A DNA stretch of 64,000 bases from Acholoe squamosa (Eukaryota; Annelida; Polychaeta; Phyllodocida; Polynoidae), in contig OX439047.1 of NCBI GenBank assembly GCA_949317995.1, positions 35,564,950 to 35,628,949 of the forward strand, read 5' to 3'. Made by a program: the position numbers and the translations under genes. Of the stretch, positions 31,653-44,700 are shown in pieces; the stretch's first letter is position 1; every line of letters begins with the position of its first letter. Below the pieces are notes generated by a model. That model saw only the letters and a program-made list of their open reading frames with translations. It did not search any database and was not told the origin of the DNA.

Positions 31653-33423
31653 ACTGGCCTCAATTATTGTCGTATTGCTCCAGGAAGATTAGTCCTCATA
31701 TGTTCTTGGTATCACCGTAGCTGTACACCTGACCTGGGCGAGGTAGGCTTACCACCAATGCTGTGTGTTGAATCATCATGGTCTCTCTACGAATACATCG
31801 GAGAAATTGTATAGTTCTATAGATGGTTAAATGTAAGAGGAGCAAGAGGGGTAAGTCCAATGAGAGAAAGATTCATTTTATGAATCTATTTAGGGATTTT
31901 CTTTTAAGTTGAAGATTAAATGTGTGTGTGTGTTAATTTTGTAACTACATATATACATTGTGACGTGTTTTTTTTTTGTGTGGCTAATAACCATGTCTAT
32001 GTGGCCCTCTGGAGTCAAGAGAAAAATAATTATGTGCACCTTGCCTGTTTAACTCCAGAATAAGTATTACACTCAAAAAGAAAAAGAAATACCCAAGTGA
32101 TAAAAAGGCACCCCCTTCCCCCATACATTATCAAACTAATGACGGATTGTCTTGATTATGATCAGGTGAATTCATCAGTGGTGATGACCTATCAAACCGT
32201 GGGGGTTTCAGTGTGAATTTCAGGGAACATGGATTTCTATATACACATTATATATCACAAAGATTATATATACATTCGAAATACAAAGGCTAAAGGCAGC
32301 ATTAATTAGGCAAAGTATTTTCCCATAAAATGACAACTGCCATTTGGAACTGGAATTGAATTTTTACCTATCAGGGTATATGTAAATATCTTATGTATGT
32401 CTACACTGAAAATATAGACTAGTAGAAAAGTGCAGATGAGTTTAGGTGATCTTTTCCAATAGATGACCGAAGGTAATCATTTTGATTACCTCATTTCTGC
32501 CACCAGGGGCCCCTACTCTCCAACTATGTTATAATTACATGCATCGTGCCCAATAATATGTATTGATTTAAAGCTATACTGAGATTATTGATAATTGAAT
32601 AAACACACAACATTGAAAATGTGAACATGTAGAATTCATTTTACAAAAAAGAAAATCTCATTAAAAGAGAATGAATCTGAGACAGGTACATTAAGAGGTT
32701 AGACACCTTTTCTGTTTCAAATGTTTCATTCAGAAATGAGAATGACCACCTATTAGTAAAATGCAAACCTATACCATATGGGGTCAATTCCAAAAGGGTG
32801 GATCCATGTACTCCAATGATGTTCCTGCATGGATAGGGGGGATGGAAGGAATTCAAGAATAAATCTATAACTGTATTGTTTAAGCCAACTAGCAGTAATA
32901 GAAAAGGAAAAGTAATCAAAGTGATCACCCACGTCATCATTTTGATGACTCTGTGTTTTGCTCAAAAATGTGGAAAATAAAATAATCACTTAATAACCCT
33001 AAGTGATCACATTATGATCAGCCAAAGATCACCAGGGTACTTCCCCCCCCAGTCCTCGTCATATTGAGCACCCTAAAGTGATCGCTTCTGATCACTTATT
33101 TCTGTGTAGATAGAGATAACGTGGCAAGTACTAATAGTGCCAATGTGAATTAAGACAGCTTACATATACTTACAGCAAAGTAAGGAGGAGAATTATGTCC
33201 ACAAATAGCCTAAATATCCTGGCCTCAGAATACAATAATCCTCCTCGCACAGTAGAAAAAACAGGTATGGCTGGATATCCTAGAATGGTACATCACTACC
33301 AACAGGTATGAGACTCGGTGAGTTGGCTCCTTCGTGGCCGAGAGACTGGGATGATATGGGCCTTTAACAATGGCTGGAAACAATAGGAGCCTTCGTGTAT
33401 TCGGGGCGTTCGTGTATTCGTAT
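31653..33423. other. Intergenic, no supported gene
   Basis: No exon was recognised apart from the possible 5' UTR of the small gene just above 31652. Palindromic words around GTGATCAC and TAATCATTTTGATTA recur at 32470-33110 but form no clear element. The 15-mer CTCGGTGAGTTGGCT at about 33311 returns at 34383, on the far side of the foldback element. Confidence 0.5.
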
Positions 33424-33433
33424 GTGTAGACTG

Positions 33434-34203
33434 GTTTCTGGCCATTCAGCCCCCAGCCATCCGGCCCCTGACCATCCAGCACCTTCCATTCAGCACCTAA
33501 CCATTCAGCCCCTAATACATCATAACAACATCATAACTACATCATAAGTACATCATATCTACGTTATTAATACATCATAAATACATCATAAATGCATCTT
33601 AACTGCTAAGTTAGTTGAACAGTCTTTTCATACATCATAACTTCTTCATTCCTACATCATAAATACGTCATTCCTACATCATCCCTACATCATAAATACG
33701 TCATCCCTACATCATAAATATGTCATTCCTACATCATAAATACGTCATAACTATGTCATAACCTCCAAATGAGTTGGAGAATCATTTTTATATATAAATA
33801 CGTCATAGATACGTCATAAATATGTCATGAATACGTCATAAATACATCATGTGACCAGTATTTGGAAGTTATGATGTAGTGATGACGTTGCTATGATGTA
33901 GGAATTACGTTTTTATGATGGAGGAATGACGTATTTATGATGCAGGAATGATGTTTCCGGAAATTAATTTCCAGAAAGGTGATAAGCTCTACAACACCGG
34001 AATGACTTATTTATGATGTACAAATGACGTATAAAAGGGATGAGATGACATAAAGATGTAGTTATGATGAAAAATGATAATTATGACGCATTTGGTGCCG
34101 AATGGCTGGGGGCCAAATGGCTGGGGGCCGGATGGACAGGGGGCCGGATGACGAGGGGCTGGATGGCAGGTGCTGGATGGCAGGGGCTGAATGACCTACA
34201 ATC
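33434..34203. mobile_element. Foldback transposon 1
   Basis: A 770-base element is flanked by a 10-base direct repeat GTGTAGACTG (33424-33433 and 34204-34213). Its outer parts are short tandem repeats of CATTCAGCCCC/CCATCCGGCCCC type on the left and their complement (GGGGCTGGATGG type) on the right. Inside lie TACATCATAAA/TACGTCATAAA repeats on the left mirrored by TTATGATGTAGGAATGACG repeats on the right. Large inverted repeats made of shorter direct repeats are the hallmark of foldback elements. No ORF. Confidence 0.82.
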
Positions 34204-34213
34204 GTGTAGACTG

Positions 34214-35401
34214 TATAGGAGAGGGAAAGATAGATAGATAGATAGAAGGAGAGAAAGAGAGAGAGAATTTATGCAATGGAAGGGGGCAGGTCAAGGGTTC
34301 TTTTATACCACATACTATTTAGACATAGAATGATATAATATAGAACGAACATGCAGTAATGGACAAAGTGGGAAATGAGAGCACTCGGTGAGTTGGCTGT
34401 TCAGGTAGACTGGGAGTAAAACCAGGTGGGCGGGGTAGGGGTATAGATGACACAGGTGTAAATGTATTATCTTATAAATACATGTACAGTATCAACCTAT
34501 GGTTCTTGACTCAGACTCCAGATCTGCTCAGAGCCATAAGTTCACGAACGCCCCCATCACACCTGTTTCTTTCTTAAAATGAATAGCTCGTATTTCTGCG
34601 GATGTACCGATGTGAAGCTCTAACAGCATTAACACGTCATAATGGTATCCTCTGACAGGATATTTCGGGCAAAAAGTAGGTGGACTTATGAAGAATACCA
34701 TGAATGTGTGGACAGATGAGGGGAAAGGGTTCTCCGAGGATAGATATGAAATTCAAAATTGATGTTATCAGCTTTAAAATGAGGTATAACACTTGTAGAT
34801 AGCCGGTCTAGTCTTGAATATATTGCTTCATGAAAATGGAATGATATGACTGTATCAATACAGCCAATAAGCTCGATCATTCATTGTTTTACTTAAATCA
34901 GGCATCTAATTAGCATAACGAATTAAATAATCAATTAAAAAATGACCATCCCTTTCCATACATTTGGGCATGAATCTCCATGAATCATTCTATCCATTGA
35001 CATTATTTTTTTTCTATTTGGAATACGATTTTGGTTGCCATGGCAATACATTTCTTTGAAAACTGTTATATAGGCCTGGTTTTGGATTCAAAATGTTCCA
35101 TTTACATTCCAAATATACAGGAAAAGCCAGGAAATAGAATGTTTTTAAGAAAACCACCATTTTCTGTGTAAAAAGGTACATAAAAGCTATTTTTGGTCTA
35201 TTTTTCATATTCTCAGCCTTAGTAGCTCCGCTAGTGGCCATATACAGTACTAAAAATCCCGCTGGGAGGGCCCTTTCCCCTCATCTGCCCACATGTATAA
35301 CGTTGTTGTACTTGTTTAGCCTATTGGTTCACAATGGATGAAATAAATGTATCTTTTTATGATGGAAGTGAATGTGTACGCCTACATTCCATTATTAAAT
35401 C
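34214..35401. other. Intergenic, no supported gene
   Basis: A GATA/GA-rich microsatellite lies at 34228-34267. Otherwise the sequence is AT-rich with short random frames only. Confidence 0.5.
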
Positions 35402-35505
35402 ATACCCAGTCAACAAAAAACGTTGCAAAACGTTTCAGAACGTTTTAAAACGTTAAAAACGGTTTTTGATGTTAAATAACGTTTTGTTTTTTGTTGAGTG
35501 GGTAT
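35402..35505. mobile_element. 104-base MITE with ATACCCAGTCAACAAAAAAC termini
   Basis: The ends ATACCCAGTCAACAAAAAAC and GTTTTTTGTTGAGTGGGTAT... mirror each other, with TA at the boundaries. AACGTT is repeated five or more times inside. Confidence 0.8.
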
Positions 35506-35848
35506 AATTTCACGTTCTTACATGTCTAGCTGTTTGGACAAGCAGCTTTTGAATATATGTTTAATGAGAAAAGAAAGGCCCGTAAGCCAAGTCTCTCTGC
35601 TAACTTCTAATTACCATTAGTGGAGGTAAAATCAACCAAACCAAACACGACAGAACCACAGGTGCATTGCCTTGTGAGGGACTTCGAAGTTCCTGAGATA
35701 GACTCCCTGCCATGGTGATTCAGGTCCTGAAGTCTAGCAGCATACCCCCAGGAGGGGTGGATCTTTTCAACTAGTGGCAGACAAGACCACAGAAAGTTAG
35801 GGCTAATGAGAAAATGTTGTTTCAGGTAACCTGACTCTTATATTTAAC

Positions 35849-35851
<3 letters not shown>

Positions 35852-35905
<54 letters not shown>

Positions 35906-35916
35906 AGCAGCAGCAG
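35852..35916. repeat. (GA)n followed by (CAG)n microsatellite
   Basis: About 26 GA units are followed by four CAG units. Confidence 0.95.
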
Positions 35917-36028
35917 CGTTCTGTAGGCCACTATGGAACTAAATATTCCATTTTTTGAGTCATTTAAGGTGCTGACAGGTCCATGTCATCAGTCGCAAGG
36001 CACCATTGATTCGTGACGCTATAGTTGG

Positions 36029-36243
36029 GGATCCACTGCTGCAAGTTTCTTGTAACTTGCACTCGTGTGTGTGTTCTTGCAGAAAACGTTCCAGCAGTGG
36101 ATCTGCTGCTGTGACAATCTTCATGCAACGTCTGAGCGGCGTGCGACAGTATTCGCAGAAATTAAGATACTTTGATATTTGCGACTGCTCTGCGACAAGA
36201 CACGTACGAGTGCAAGTCGCAAGGACTTCGCATCAATGGATCC
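36029..36243. repeat. Imperfect palindrome with GGATCCA termini
   Basis: GGATCCACTGCTGCAAG...AACTTGCACTCGTG is mirrored by CGAGTGCAAGTCGC...GCATCAATGGATCC. A nested hairpin (GATCCACTGCTG / CAGCAGTGGATC) lies in the left half. Probably a MITE. Confidence 0.7.
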
Positions 36244-36253
36244 CTAGCTTATT

Positions 36254-36392
36254 CTATAAGGGGTGTGTCCACTGCCCACAGATGGACCATCCGTGGGTTT
36301 CATCCGTATCATTTATCATTGATTTCTATGGAGAAAATGACGGATGAAGGGAGACGGATTGTCCATCCGTCGCAGTGGATGCACCCCTATAG
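36254..36392. mobile_element. MITE with CTATAAGGGGTG termini
   Basis: CTATAAGGGGTGTGTCCACTG...GATGGACCATCCGT is mirrored by ACGGATTGTCCATCCGT...GTGGATGCACCCCTATAG. It sits 10 bases from the preceding palindrome. Confidence 0.75.
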
Positions 36393-36573
36393 GCAGGTAC
36401 AACAGAGAATGACTCTGTTGTCAGGGCATGCAACCTGAAACACACATATTTTTGACCTGTAGCTATAATGCACCACTGGATTTCCCATAGGGCTTATTAC
36501 ACGATGCCACTTAGAGATGCCAACCACTGATAATTCTGTAACATCCGAATTGTCCAAATTTCCTATATAACAG

Positions 36574-36701
36574 CAGTGGCGGATCCAGGATTTGGAAAAG
36601 GAAGGGGCGCAGCCCAAAATTTGGGGTCCAAAAAATGTAGTTAAACTCTTAATTACTGGGAAAGGGGGGGTGCGCCCCCGCCCCCTCTAAATCCGCCACT
36701 G
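36574..36701. mobile_element. hAT-like MITE with CAGTGGCGGAT termini
   Basis: CAGTGGCGGATCCAGG at the left faces AAATCCGCCACTG at the right, enclosing 128 bases. CAGTG-type termini of this form are common in hAT-derived MITEs. Confidence 0.75.
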
Positions 36702-37260
36702 TGACAGAAATTACGGCCCGAAATTCATTAGTTCCGAGAAAAAAGTTATTTTTGAATGCAATATTTTATTGAAATGCTTAACCTAATTCTTTTAGCGCGA
36801 TGTCACAGAACTTTACCATTGACTAATTGATGCATTATTCACTGGTCAGAAATAAATCACCTGTTCTTCTTGTCCATTTATTTCTCTTCCAATTCTTTTT
36901 GCCCATTTATTGGCTCGGGGTCACCCTGAGTCATTACCGCCGGTTTATTGGCTCAGGGTCACCCTGAAACTTTGCCGCTGATTTAGGGTGACGATTTTTG
37001 AAATTTTGATTTCTGATTTTCAATTCAACAATGACAAATTGGCATCAAATATTCCCTAAAATAGAACATCTAGAGAGAAGACAATTGCATGTGTTCTATG
37101 ACAAATTGTCGAAATAGATGCTTTCAAAAAGATGTACATTTTCACCCAGATTCCAAACATTTATGTTCCCCATAGAGTTCTACTCGAGGCTGCCAGAGAT
37201 GGGTCCTCTTTTCCTATTCAATTCCTTAATGATTGGTCCGCATCAGCTCCAAAACGTCTT

Positions 37261-37575
37261 AGGGAGTGGTCATTATTTATCAACAGGGGGTGGTGGGTTT
37301 TTCACGCAGATGCGCGAAAATCTTTTACGCCCCTCCCCCTCGATGGCAGTCAAAATCTTTTGCGTCCCCCCGCGCTGGAGGCGCGGAGAGTTTTAGCGCC
37401 CCTCTTTGATCTATAGTAGCGTGCGGGCTTTTTTGCTAAAAAGAGGGTGATTTTTTTAGCCCCCCCTCAAGAGGGGTCAAAATCTTTTTAGCCCCCTCCT
37501 CGGGAGGGGTCTGAAAATTTTACGCCCCCCCCTCAAACCAACCACCCCCCTGTTGATAAACAATGACCACTCCCT
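37261..37575. mobile_element. AGGGAGTGGTCATT MITE family, copy A
   Basis: AGGGAGTGGTCATTATTTAT...AACAGGGGG is mirrored by the right end over about 40 bases. The interior has four imperfect GGGGTCAAAATCTTTTAG-type units. Copies B and C are at 42541-42841 and 51220-51365. Confidence 0.85.
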
Positions 37576-37579
37576 TAGA

Positions 37580-38785
37580 TTAAGACTTTTTTTTCATAAC
37601 CCTGGCCTTTCGCTCATTTCAATTCCTATTTAATTCCTTTATATCCTCATCAACACAGGAATGACTGGAAGGATGGATGGGTTATTCATTTTTAGGTAGA
37701 TTTTACTTGTGTGCAATCTACTGAACTAAACAGCAGATAAACCGATTTCATTAAAGAGAGATTCCATGTTGGCAAAATCGTATTTGAACGTTTAAAACGT
37801 TAGGTATTCAAAACTTTTTCTTAACATCAAAATAACTTTCTTTATGAACTTAGCAATAATTTTTCGAATGTGAAAAATGTTGATGAGTACACTTTTTAAT
37901 TCATTTTTCAAACATAAATGAAAGGTTAGCAAAACTTATTAAAATGAACACAATGCTTTTGACGTCAAAAAGCAGGATTGAGCATGGTATATTCCGTGCT
38001 TTTAAGAGTCGATCTGTGTTATACGAACACACAATAAAAACTGGTTGGCATCGCTGTATCATATTTTATTTTGATTAACATTTTCGAATACAGCTTCACT
38101 TATATAAATACAAATCACAAATTATTCATATAATTTTTCTGTTGTACACCAGATGTAAAGGGAAAAGACTAATACACACAAAATTTGACTAGTATAACAT
38201 TTTGGCTATGTTTTATGTAGTTGACCAAATATTGGGTACATATCACTGAAGGACTTAACTACACTGTATTATGCAAATTTTGAACCGCTTCTTAAATTTT
38301 TATATCATAGAAGCTATATCAATATATCAAGCAGGTCTCGTCTGATTCGAATCCCCCCCGGGTATTTTACAGGGGACTCTACATATACTATCTCCATTTC
38401 AAGCCCAACCACCATTACACTCATTTTTATTCACTTTTCTAAAAAAGAAAAGAAAATGCATGTATATAGCGGGAAATACCAGATGGAGATATAGCAGTAA
38501 TACTATAGTGCCCAGGCCAATCATACAAACGTCTATAAATGAACTTTAACCTTATTTTACCTTTCTGTCTACAATATGAGATACAAGGAGCATACACGAC
38601 AACAGATCTACTCCCGTCATCCTTGATATTTTCCCTATAACAATCACTTTAAAGGATACTACCCGATAATATATTTACATTATATATTTGCAGTTCTAAA
38701 ACATTACCAGATCTATATATCTAAACCCTACTGCATGTCACTCTTGAATAAATATTGCTTTGACCGGCTCGACTTGACATCTCCT
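37580..38785. other. Intergenic and probable 3' UTR of the LRR gene
   Basis: No exon is seen. On the minus strand the first AATAAA after the LRR stop codon is at 38431-38426, so the 3' UTR may reach about 38400. Confidence 0.45.
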
Positions 38786-41700
38786 CTACTTCTTCTTCTG
38801 GAAAATAAAACGAAAGGAAATTAAGTGGAGAGTCACATACGTTAATTTTGAATGAACACGCATAATTATGACCAAAAGTTAGATGAATAAAAATCAATCA
38901 GTATATAAGCCCAGTGTTTAACTGGGATCTGGTGCCAACTAGAAACCTGCAACCATAGTTGTACTATTCTGCACCAGCAGATGATCACTTGTAAGTGGTA
39001 ATTCCTGACAATTGGAAACCAGTGAACAAGAGTGTTAACAGTTCATTGTCAATGTATTATTCCAGTTACCATGTGTACTGGGATAATAGGGCACTGGAAT
39101 GGGAGGGGGGGGAGGTGATAATAAGTTTGCACCTACATGAATAGGCCTCCCCAACTACGCGAGGACAGGGACCCTAGTTTTAGCTTATACTATAGGACTC
39201 AGTATGGAGGCCTAGTGGAGCCGCCATTTTGAATTTCGCTGGTTGAGGCAAACCCAGTGATAAGACATACCATGATGGGTACCTTGTCCCTGGTTAACAC
39301 CCACTTCCAGGGACATGCTGGTCCTATCTTATCAGTTCTTATCAGTGTGTGTCGCTGGAACCAGCTCCAGACCAGCTAGTGGCCAATATATAGGATGTCC
39401 CTCAACTCAAGAGGCGTCTTACAGGTGATGTTATCTAACATTGAATAAGTCTATGATTAAAAACACAATAGAAATAAATTCTTATATAAACTGCTCTAAA
39501 TCCGATCACCAGGTGTGGCTTATATCATTTGTTTCACTAAGTAAGGGTGTGCCTTTTATATGAGGAATGGCCTTATACCTATCAGTGACGGTTTGGCGCC
39601 TAAATCCCGGTCTTAATGCAAAGAATGAAAGTACACAGATAACTATATCCTAGCTTTTATGATAATACAATATGCACTTGCCTTTTTAGCACCTTTTTTC
39701 TTCTTTTTCTTCATACCAGCGCCCAGTTTGATGAGGTTGTTAAAGGTGTCTGTGTTCATACGGTGTGTGGTACGCAGTTTGATTCCCGGCAAGTCCGCTG
39801 CGACAAAAAGTGCAACAACCTTTTTTACATGTATATATAGAAAAAAAACTGAACTTCAAACAACGTAGCCTCAGAATAGTGTCCCTGCAATGATCCTGAA
39901 GAACTCATAAACATTAAGTATTTCTTCTGGTTAACGCACATTAACAATAGGATTGAATATCAGGGAATGAATGTCATAACAGTCTAAACATCTATATCTC
40001 CCAATATGTACATAGGTACTCTAATACCTCGTGAACTAGTACTCTATAATGCGCTGCATGTACGTTAAACTAACCTGGAATGTGCCCTGAATGAGATTTC
40101 TGGACTTTGTGCAAATCACCTTTTTATCAAACTTCTCAAAATCAGGCACCGGGTGTGCCTTCAAGTTTTAAGAATCATCTCATAGTCAGCGTGCAAGCTT
40201 TACACAAGTTCACCTTTATACGCAGGGTATTATGAGAAATAATCAATTCAATACTGAGTGAATTAACAATTATGTCACATGTACTGACATAATTTATGGA
40301 ACATACCTTCTTTTCTGTCAAGAAGTGCTTCCACCAATTCTCGGCCAGCAAGGTCACCGATGAGGTTATCATCAATGTCAAGCTCTTCAAAGCAGTCCGA
40401 GTGTATCATTAACCTGAAGTCATATTAAAAAGCAAATAAGTAAATTGTCCATGTTGACTCAGCTGAAGCATAAATATTTTCACCACTGCATATAAGGAAA
40501 CATATTTAAAAACTATAGCCACCGTGAGAAATATTTTTTTCAAGTAATTTTGAACAGCTATAGTAATCCTCTGAAAACATCAAATCTATAAAAGTCCCCC
40601 ATTTCTTCAATGCCTCTCTTAATTGGCAAGAATAGGAATTACTGTAGATCTTTATCATAAAGGCAGTGCTAATATGGCACATGGCTAGCAGACACCATGT
40701 AAAAAACATATAAGAATAAGTCTCACTTTCTGAAGAGCCTCATACAGATGAGGGGTGCGGAGAGGCCTTGGTCCCCGTGTATGTCGATACCGTTATCGGC
40801 CAGGTGTAGCTTGTGTATCCATGGCCCGACCCGGGGCGGAGGAGGAGGTTCCTTACTCTTCTTTTTCTTACCTAAATCAGAAATAAGTGATTAAATTGGA
40901 GCAGATAATACACTGTTTTATTACATGGCTAATATCACTCTGCCTAATGTTAAGTGTGTTGCTTATATGCAAGGTGCGGATTATATGTGGGATTCACAGT
41001 GCTGGGGGGTTTCATTTCAATCTTATACCATTTAGTACTACAGTTACAACCTTATTGCAATAGGGCGACTATGAAAACCGTTCAGAGCAATTTCTTCATA
41101 ATAAAACATCCTGTTAATTGCTCAGTCTATTGTAAATTAGCTCTGATTTATTGTCCAAACAAGTGACCAGCAGCCATGGTAACAAGCCGCATTGTGATTT
41201 CCAACCAACAAAGCTGTTGGCAACCACATGACAACACCAAATTCCTAGAAGTAGCATAGCTATACTCCGCAAGGTCTCCTGGAAGATGGTGACATTAGAG
41301 ACTGTTGTTTGGCAACAGTGATCATGAGGACGTCATGATTCTAAACTTGAACAGTTATTATGCTTGTAAAAAGCAAGTAAAGACTGGTCTTCTTTGACAA
41401 GACCATGTCAAATGTTTCCTGAATATGATATGGCATATGACAGCACCCCATATATGAGGTGTGACACACCAACTCGACCCCCCCCCCCCAGGTGGGGGTT
41501 GGGTGTCTTGCTACAGAATCAGTCCAACGTATCACTCCACCAGTATAGGACTCAGTATGGAGGCCTAGTGGAGCCACCATCTTGAATTTCACTGGTTGAG
41601 CCAAAAACCCACTGTTAAGACATACCATGATGGGTACCTTGTCCCTGGTTAACACCCACTTACAGGGACATGCTGGTCCCACCTTATCAGTGTGGGTCGC

Positions 41701-44700
41701 AGGAACCAGCTCCAGACCAGCTAGTGGCCAATAGCAGCATTTGGGGGAGGGAGGGGTCATGAGAGCCCTTAGATACCTATGAGTTTTGACTGCTAAAAAA
41801 TCAGAGCATTTAAAAAATCTCGAGTACGCATTATACATGAAGAACAGAGACTGTGAAATACAGTAACAGCGACATGGAAATATAGGCATTCTAATAGCAA
41901 ATCAAAATTAACATATTGCAGGGAAAACAACATGAAGTTGTCGCCATCAATCATATGAGATCAAAACTATAGCCTGGATATGATCGATTCTACAAATGCC
42001 TGTAGTAAAAAGGACACAGTGCTTGTTTCCCTTTTCATACATTCTAAACAAGTGAATTGTTCAAAGTTCACAATTGCATTTACTAAAGCGACAACACATT
42101 CAAAATTTCAGATACATTGAATGGTTGAAAGCACTACTTTGCATTTGTCTGTACATGTATATAAAATAGGCTACCCGTATATCAAATAATCTAATATTTT
42201 TACACACTGGGGTCCTCTTTTGATGCTGAAAAGTGCAGATATTTTGGTAAGGATAATACTGCTTAGAAAATGGCTAAGGTCACAGGCAAAGCCTGAGGCT
42301 ATCAGTGAGTGAGTGAGTAATAGATGTTTAACGCCATTTCGACAGCTGAGGTCATATTCATGGTGAGAACTACATTACACAATTTCACAGAGGAATGTGT
42401 CAGTGCCCGCGCATATGTGCACCACACACATCCGAGGGGATAGGAAAGAGTAGATATAGACCCTTTTAAGTGGGCTAGGGAAGCCCATATTATCATAGTA
42501 AAAGGTTCCCTGGCTATATGAGACCGTGTAGACCCATACTAAGGGAGTGATCATTTTTTAACAACGGGCGGGGGGGGGGGGGGCTGGTGGGTTTGAGGGG
42601 GGGTCAGAATTTTTTCAACCCCTTGACTGGGGGGGGGTCAGAATTTTTTCAATCCCTCAGATAGGGGGGTCAAAATAATTTCATCTGTGCATTACTATAG
42701 GTAAGGAGGGCATGTTCACGCAATTTTCGTCCCTTATGGGGGGTCAAAAGAATTGTCTACCTCGAGAGGGGGTGTGGAAATTTTTTTTCGCGCGTCCGCG
42801 TGCAAACCCACCAGCCCCCCTGTTGTTAAAAAATCACTCCCTAACACAATTGTGCGCTCACAGACTGACAGAGCCGTGTTTGGTGGCATGTAACGATGTA
42901 TTGTCATAGTAAAAAGATTCCTAGCGATCTGAGACAGTGCGAGGTGGGTAGGGCTTAGCAGGACTGCTTGATAGGGGTCTAGGCCTGTCAGCTAATAAAC
43001 AACTCATTATGTATCCCCAAAGACGCCCTGAGGTATATTAAAATAACTTGGCCAATGTTCACGGCATCAGCGAGGTAGGAGGTGGGGGGGGGGGGTCAAG
43101 TTGGACTGAGGAGAGATCGGAGAGATATATTATATAATACTGCATGTGGGCTGTATTAGAAGACAGGCTTCCTACAATGGCAAACAATCAGATCGTTCAT
43201 AGGGTAGTTAGGAGGGTTACAGCTGGTCCATACAGATGTCTGCGCATGCTGATGGCTATGTCTCTTAAGGCAGAATTAACCATGAGACATTCTGGGTACA
43301 TTACTTTTACATTCAAATGCATTTATATTCCATTTAACACATGGGGATTGTGTATTTATAACGACTAATTATTTTAACACATTATGACATTTTAAAACCA
43401 TCTTATAACATGAAAAATATGTCTTTCAAATTTGAAATGCTGTACTGGGTTTTCACCATAAAACTTTGAATGAATCACCCTGAACCCATATATCCAGGGG
43501 CCTAAGACTTGCTAAGAGTGCCCATTGTTATTCACTGCCTGAGTGTAATGGTTAAGCCTATGGGCCAGCCGTGGGCTGCAAAAACAAATTATTTTTAAGG
43601 CAGGGTAGTATGTCGTAGAAAATCGTTGTTCTTCCATACTATCAACTAATTTAGTGACCATGTCACTGAATTAAATATGAGTAATATTAAGACAATTAAT
43701 GGAAATTTTATTTTAGATACGATATCTATTTGTACTAGAGTACTATCATTGCAAACGAATTTCAGAAGTGCTTTAAAACAACATCATTTTGAACGATTTA
43801 ATACATGTATACCAATAATAAGTATACTGCTAAGGATAATACTGGTTAAGATTATATCTGATTTTAAAATGATGAGCGGGAATAGTACATTCAAATTCTA
43901 TTTGTATTACTATTATTGTGTACTGTGTGTTCACTCTATTAATTTGATGTTATTTAGACCTTGCTTTCTAATCGCTGCATATAGATGTAGTAAAGTGCCT
44001 TTCGGGGTTTGAGCTAGCTCCTTATAAAAGGCAGAGCGTGTCACTACCACTGCCCAGTACACATATCAGCCACGCAGTGATCCTACTCAAATAAAACTAG
44101 TGAGAGGTACCTCCTGACTGAAGACTTTTATTGTTCCTCCTCCTCGGCTACTAACACGTCAAGCACAATAAGAGTACAACAGTTCATCGAATACTCCGGC
44201 ACCCTTCGATGATCAACACTCCGCTATATCCTCTAGTTCTTACAATGGTGACACAATAACTTTATCTCCTCTTCATATTAAGTCTCATCAGTAATAACTC
44301 CCAATTACTAAGATTGCGCATTATCACACAGTAGGCAAGGCAGCAGGCAAGTTTGGCCCAATTCAACTCCTAATTAAACAATGCAGTGTACTCACATGGA
44401 GAGTCTTAATTGTTGTTATGATGATCCCACTTTAATGTGGATCCTGAGTCCATACAGGGAGGATCCCTGCATGGAGAGGGAGAGGCCCTTCCCAGGCCTG
44501 GAGTCCGTCGATGTTAATTACTGCTATTAATTGCTATCTCCATTTTGTATTAATTTCATAAGTTGAAACACTATTATTCCCAAGTAGTGTTGTTCTAGGT
44601 CCCAACTGCTTATGCCTGAGTAACCTCCAGATCTACCCAGCTTGTGCAATGCTGTCTCCATGCTCCCTCTGAACGAACTCACTGTCTCTTACTCTGAATT

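Noticed and set aside
37118..37416. Two overlapping 92-94-codon frames
   Set aside because: They lie across MITE copy A; the codon content comes from its repeated units.
38335..38370. GATTCGAATCCCCCC, similar to a tRNA B box
   Set aside because: No matching A box, acceptor stem or terminator was found around it.
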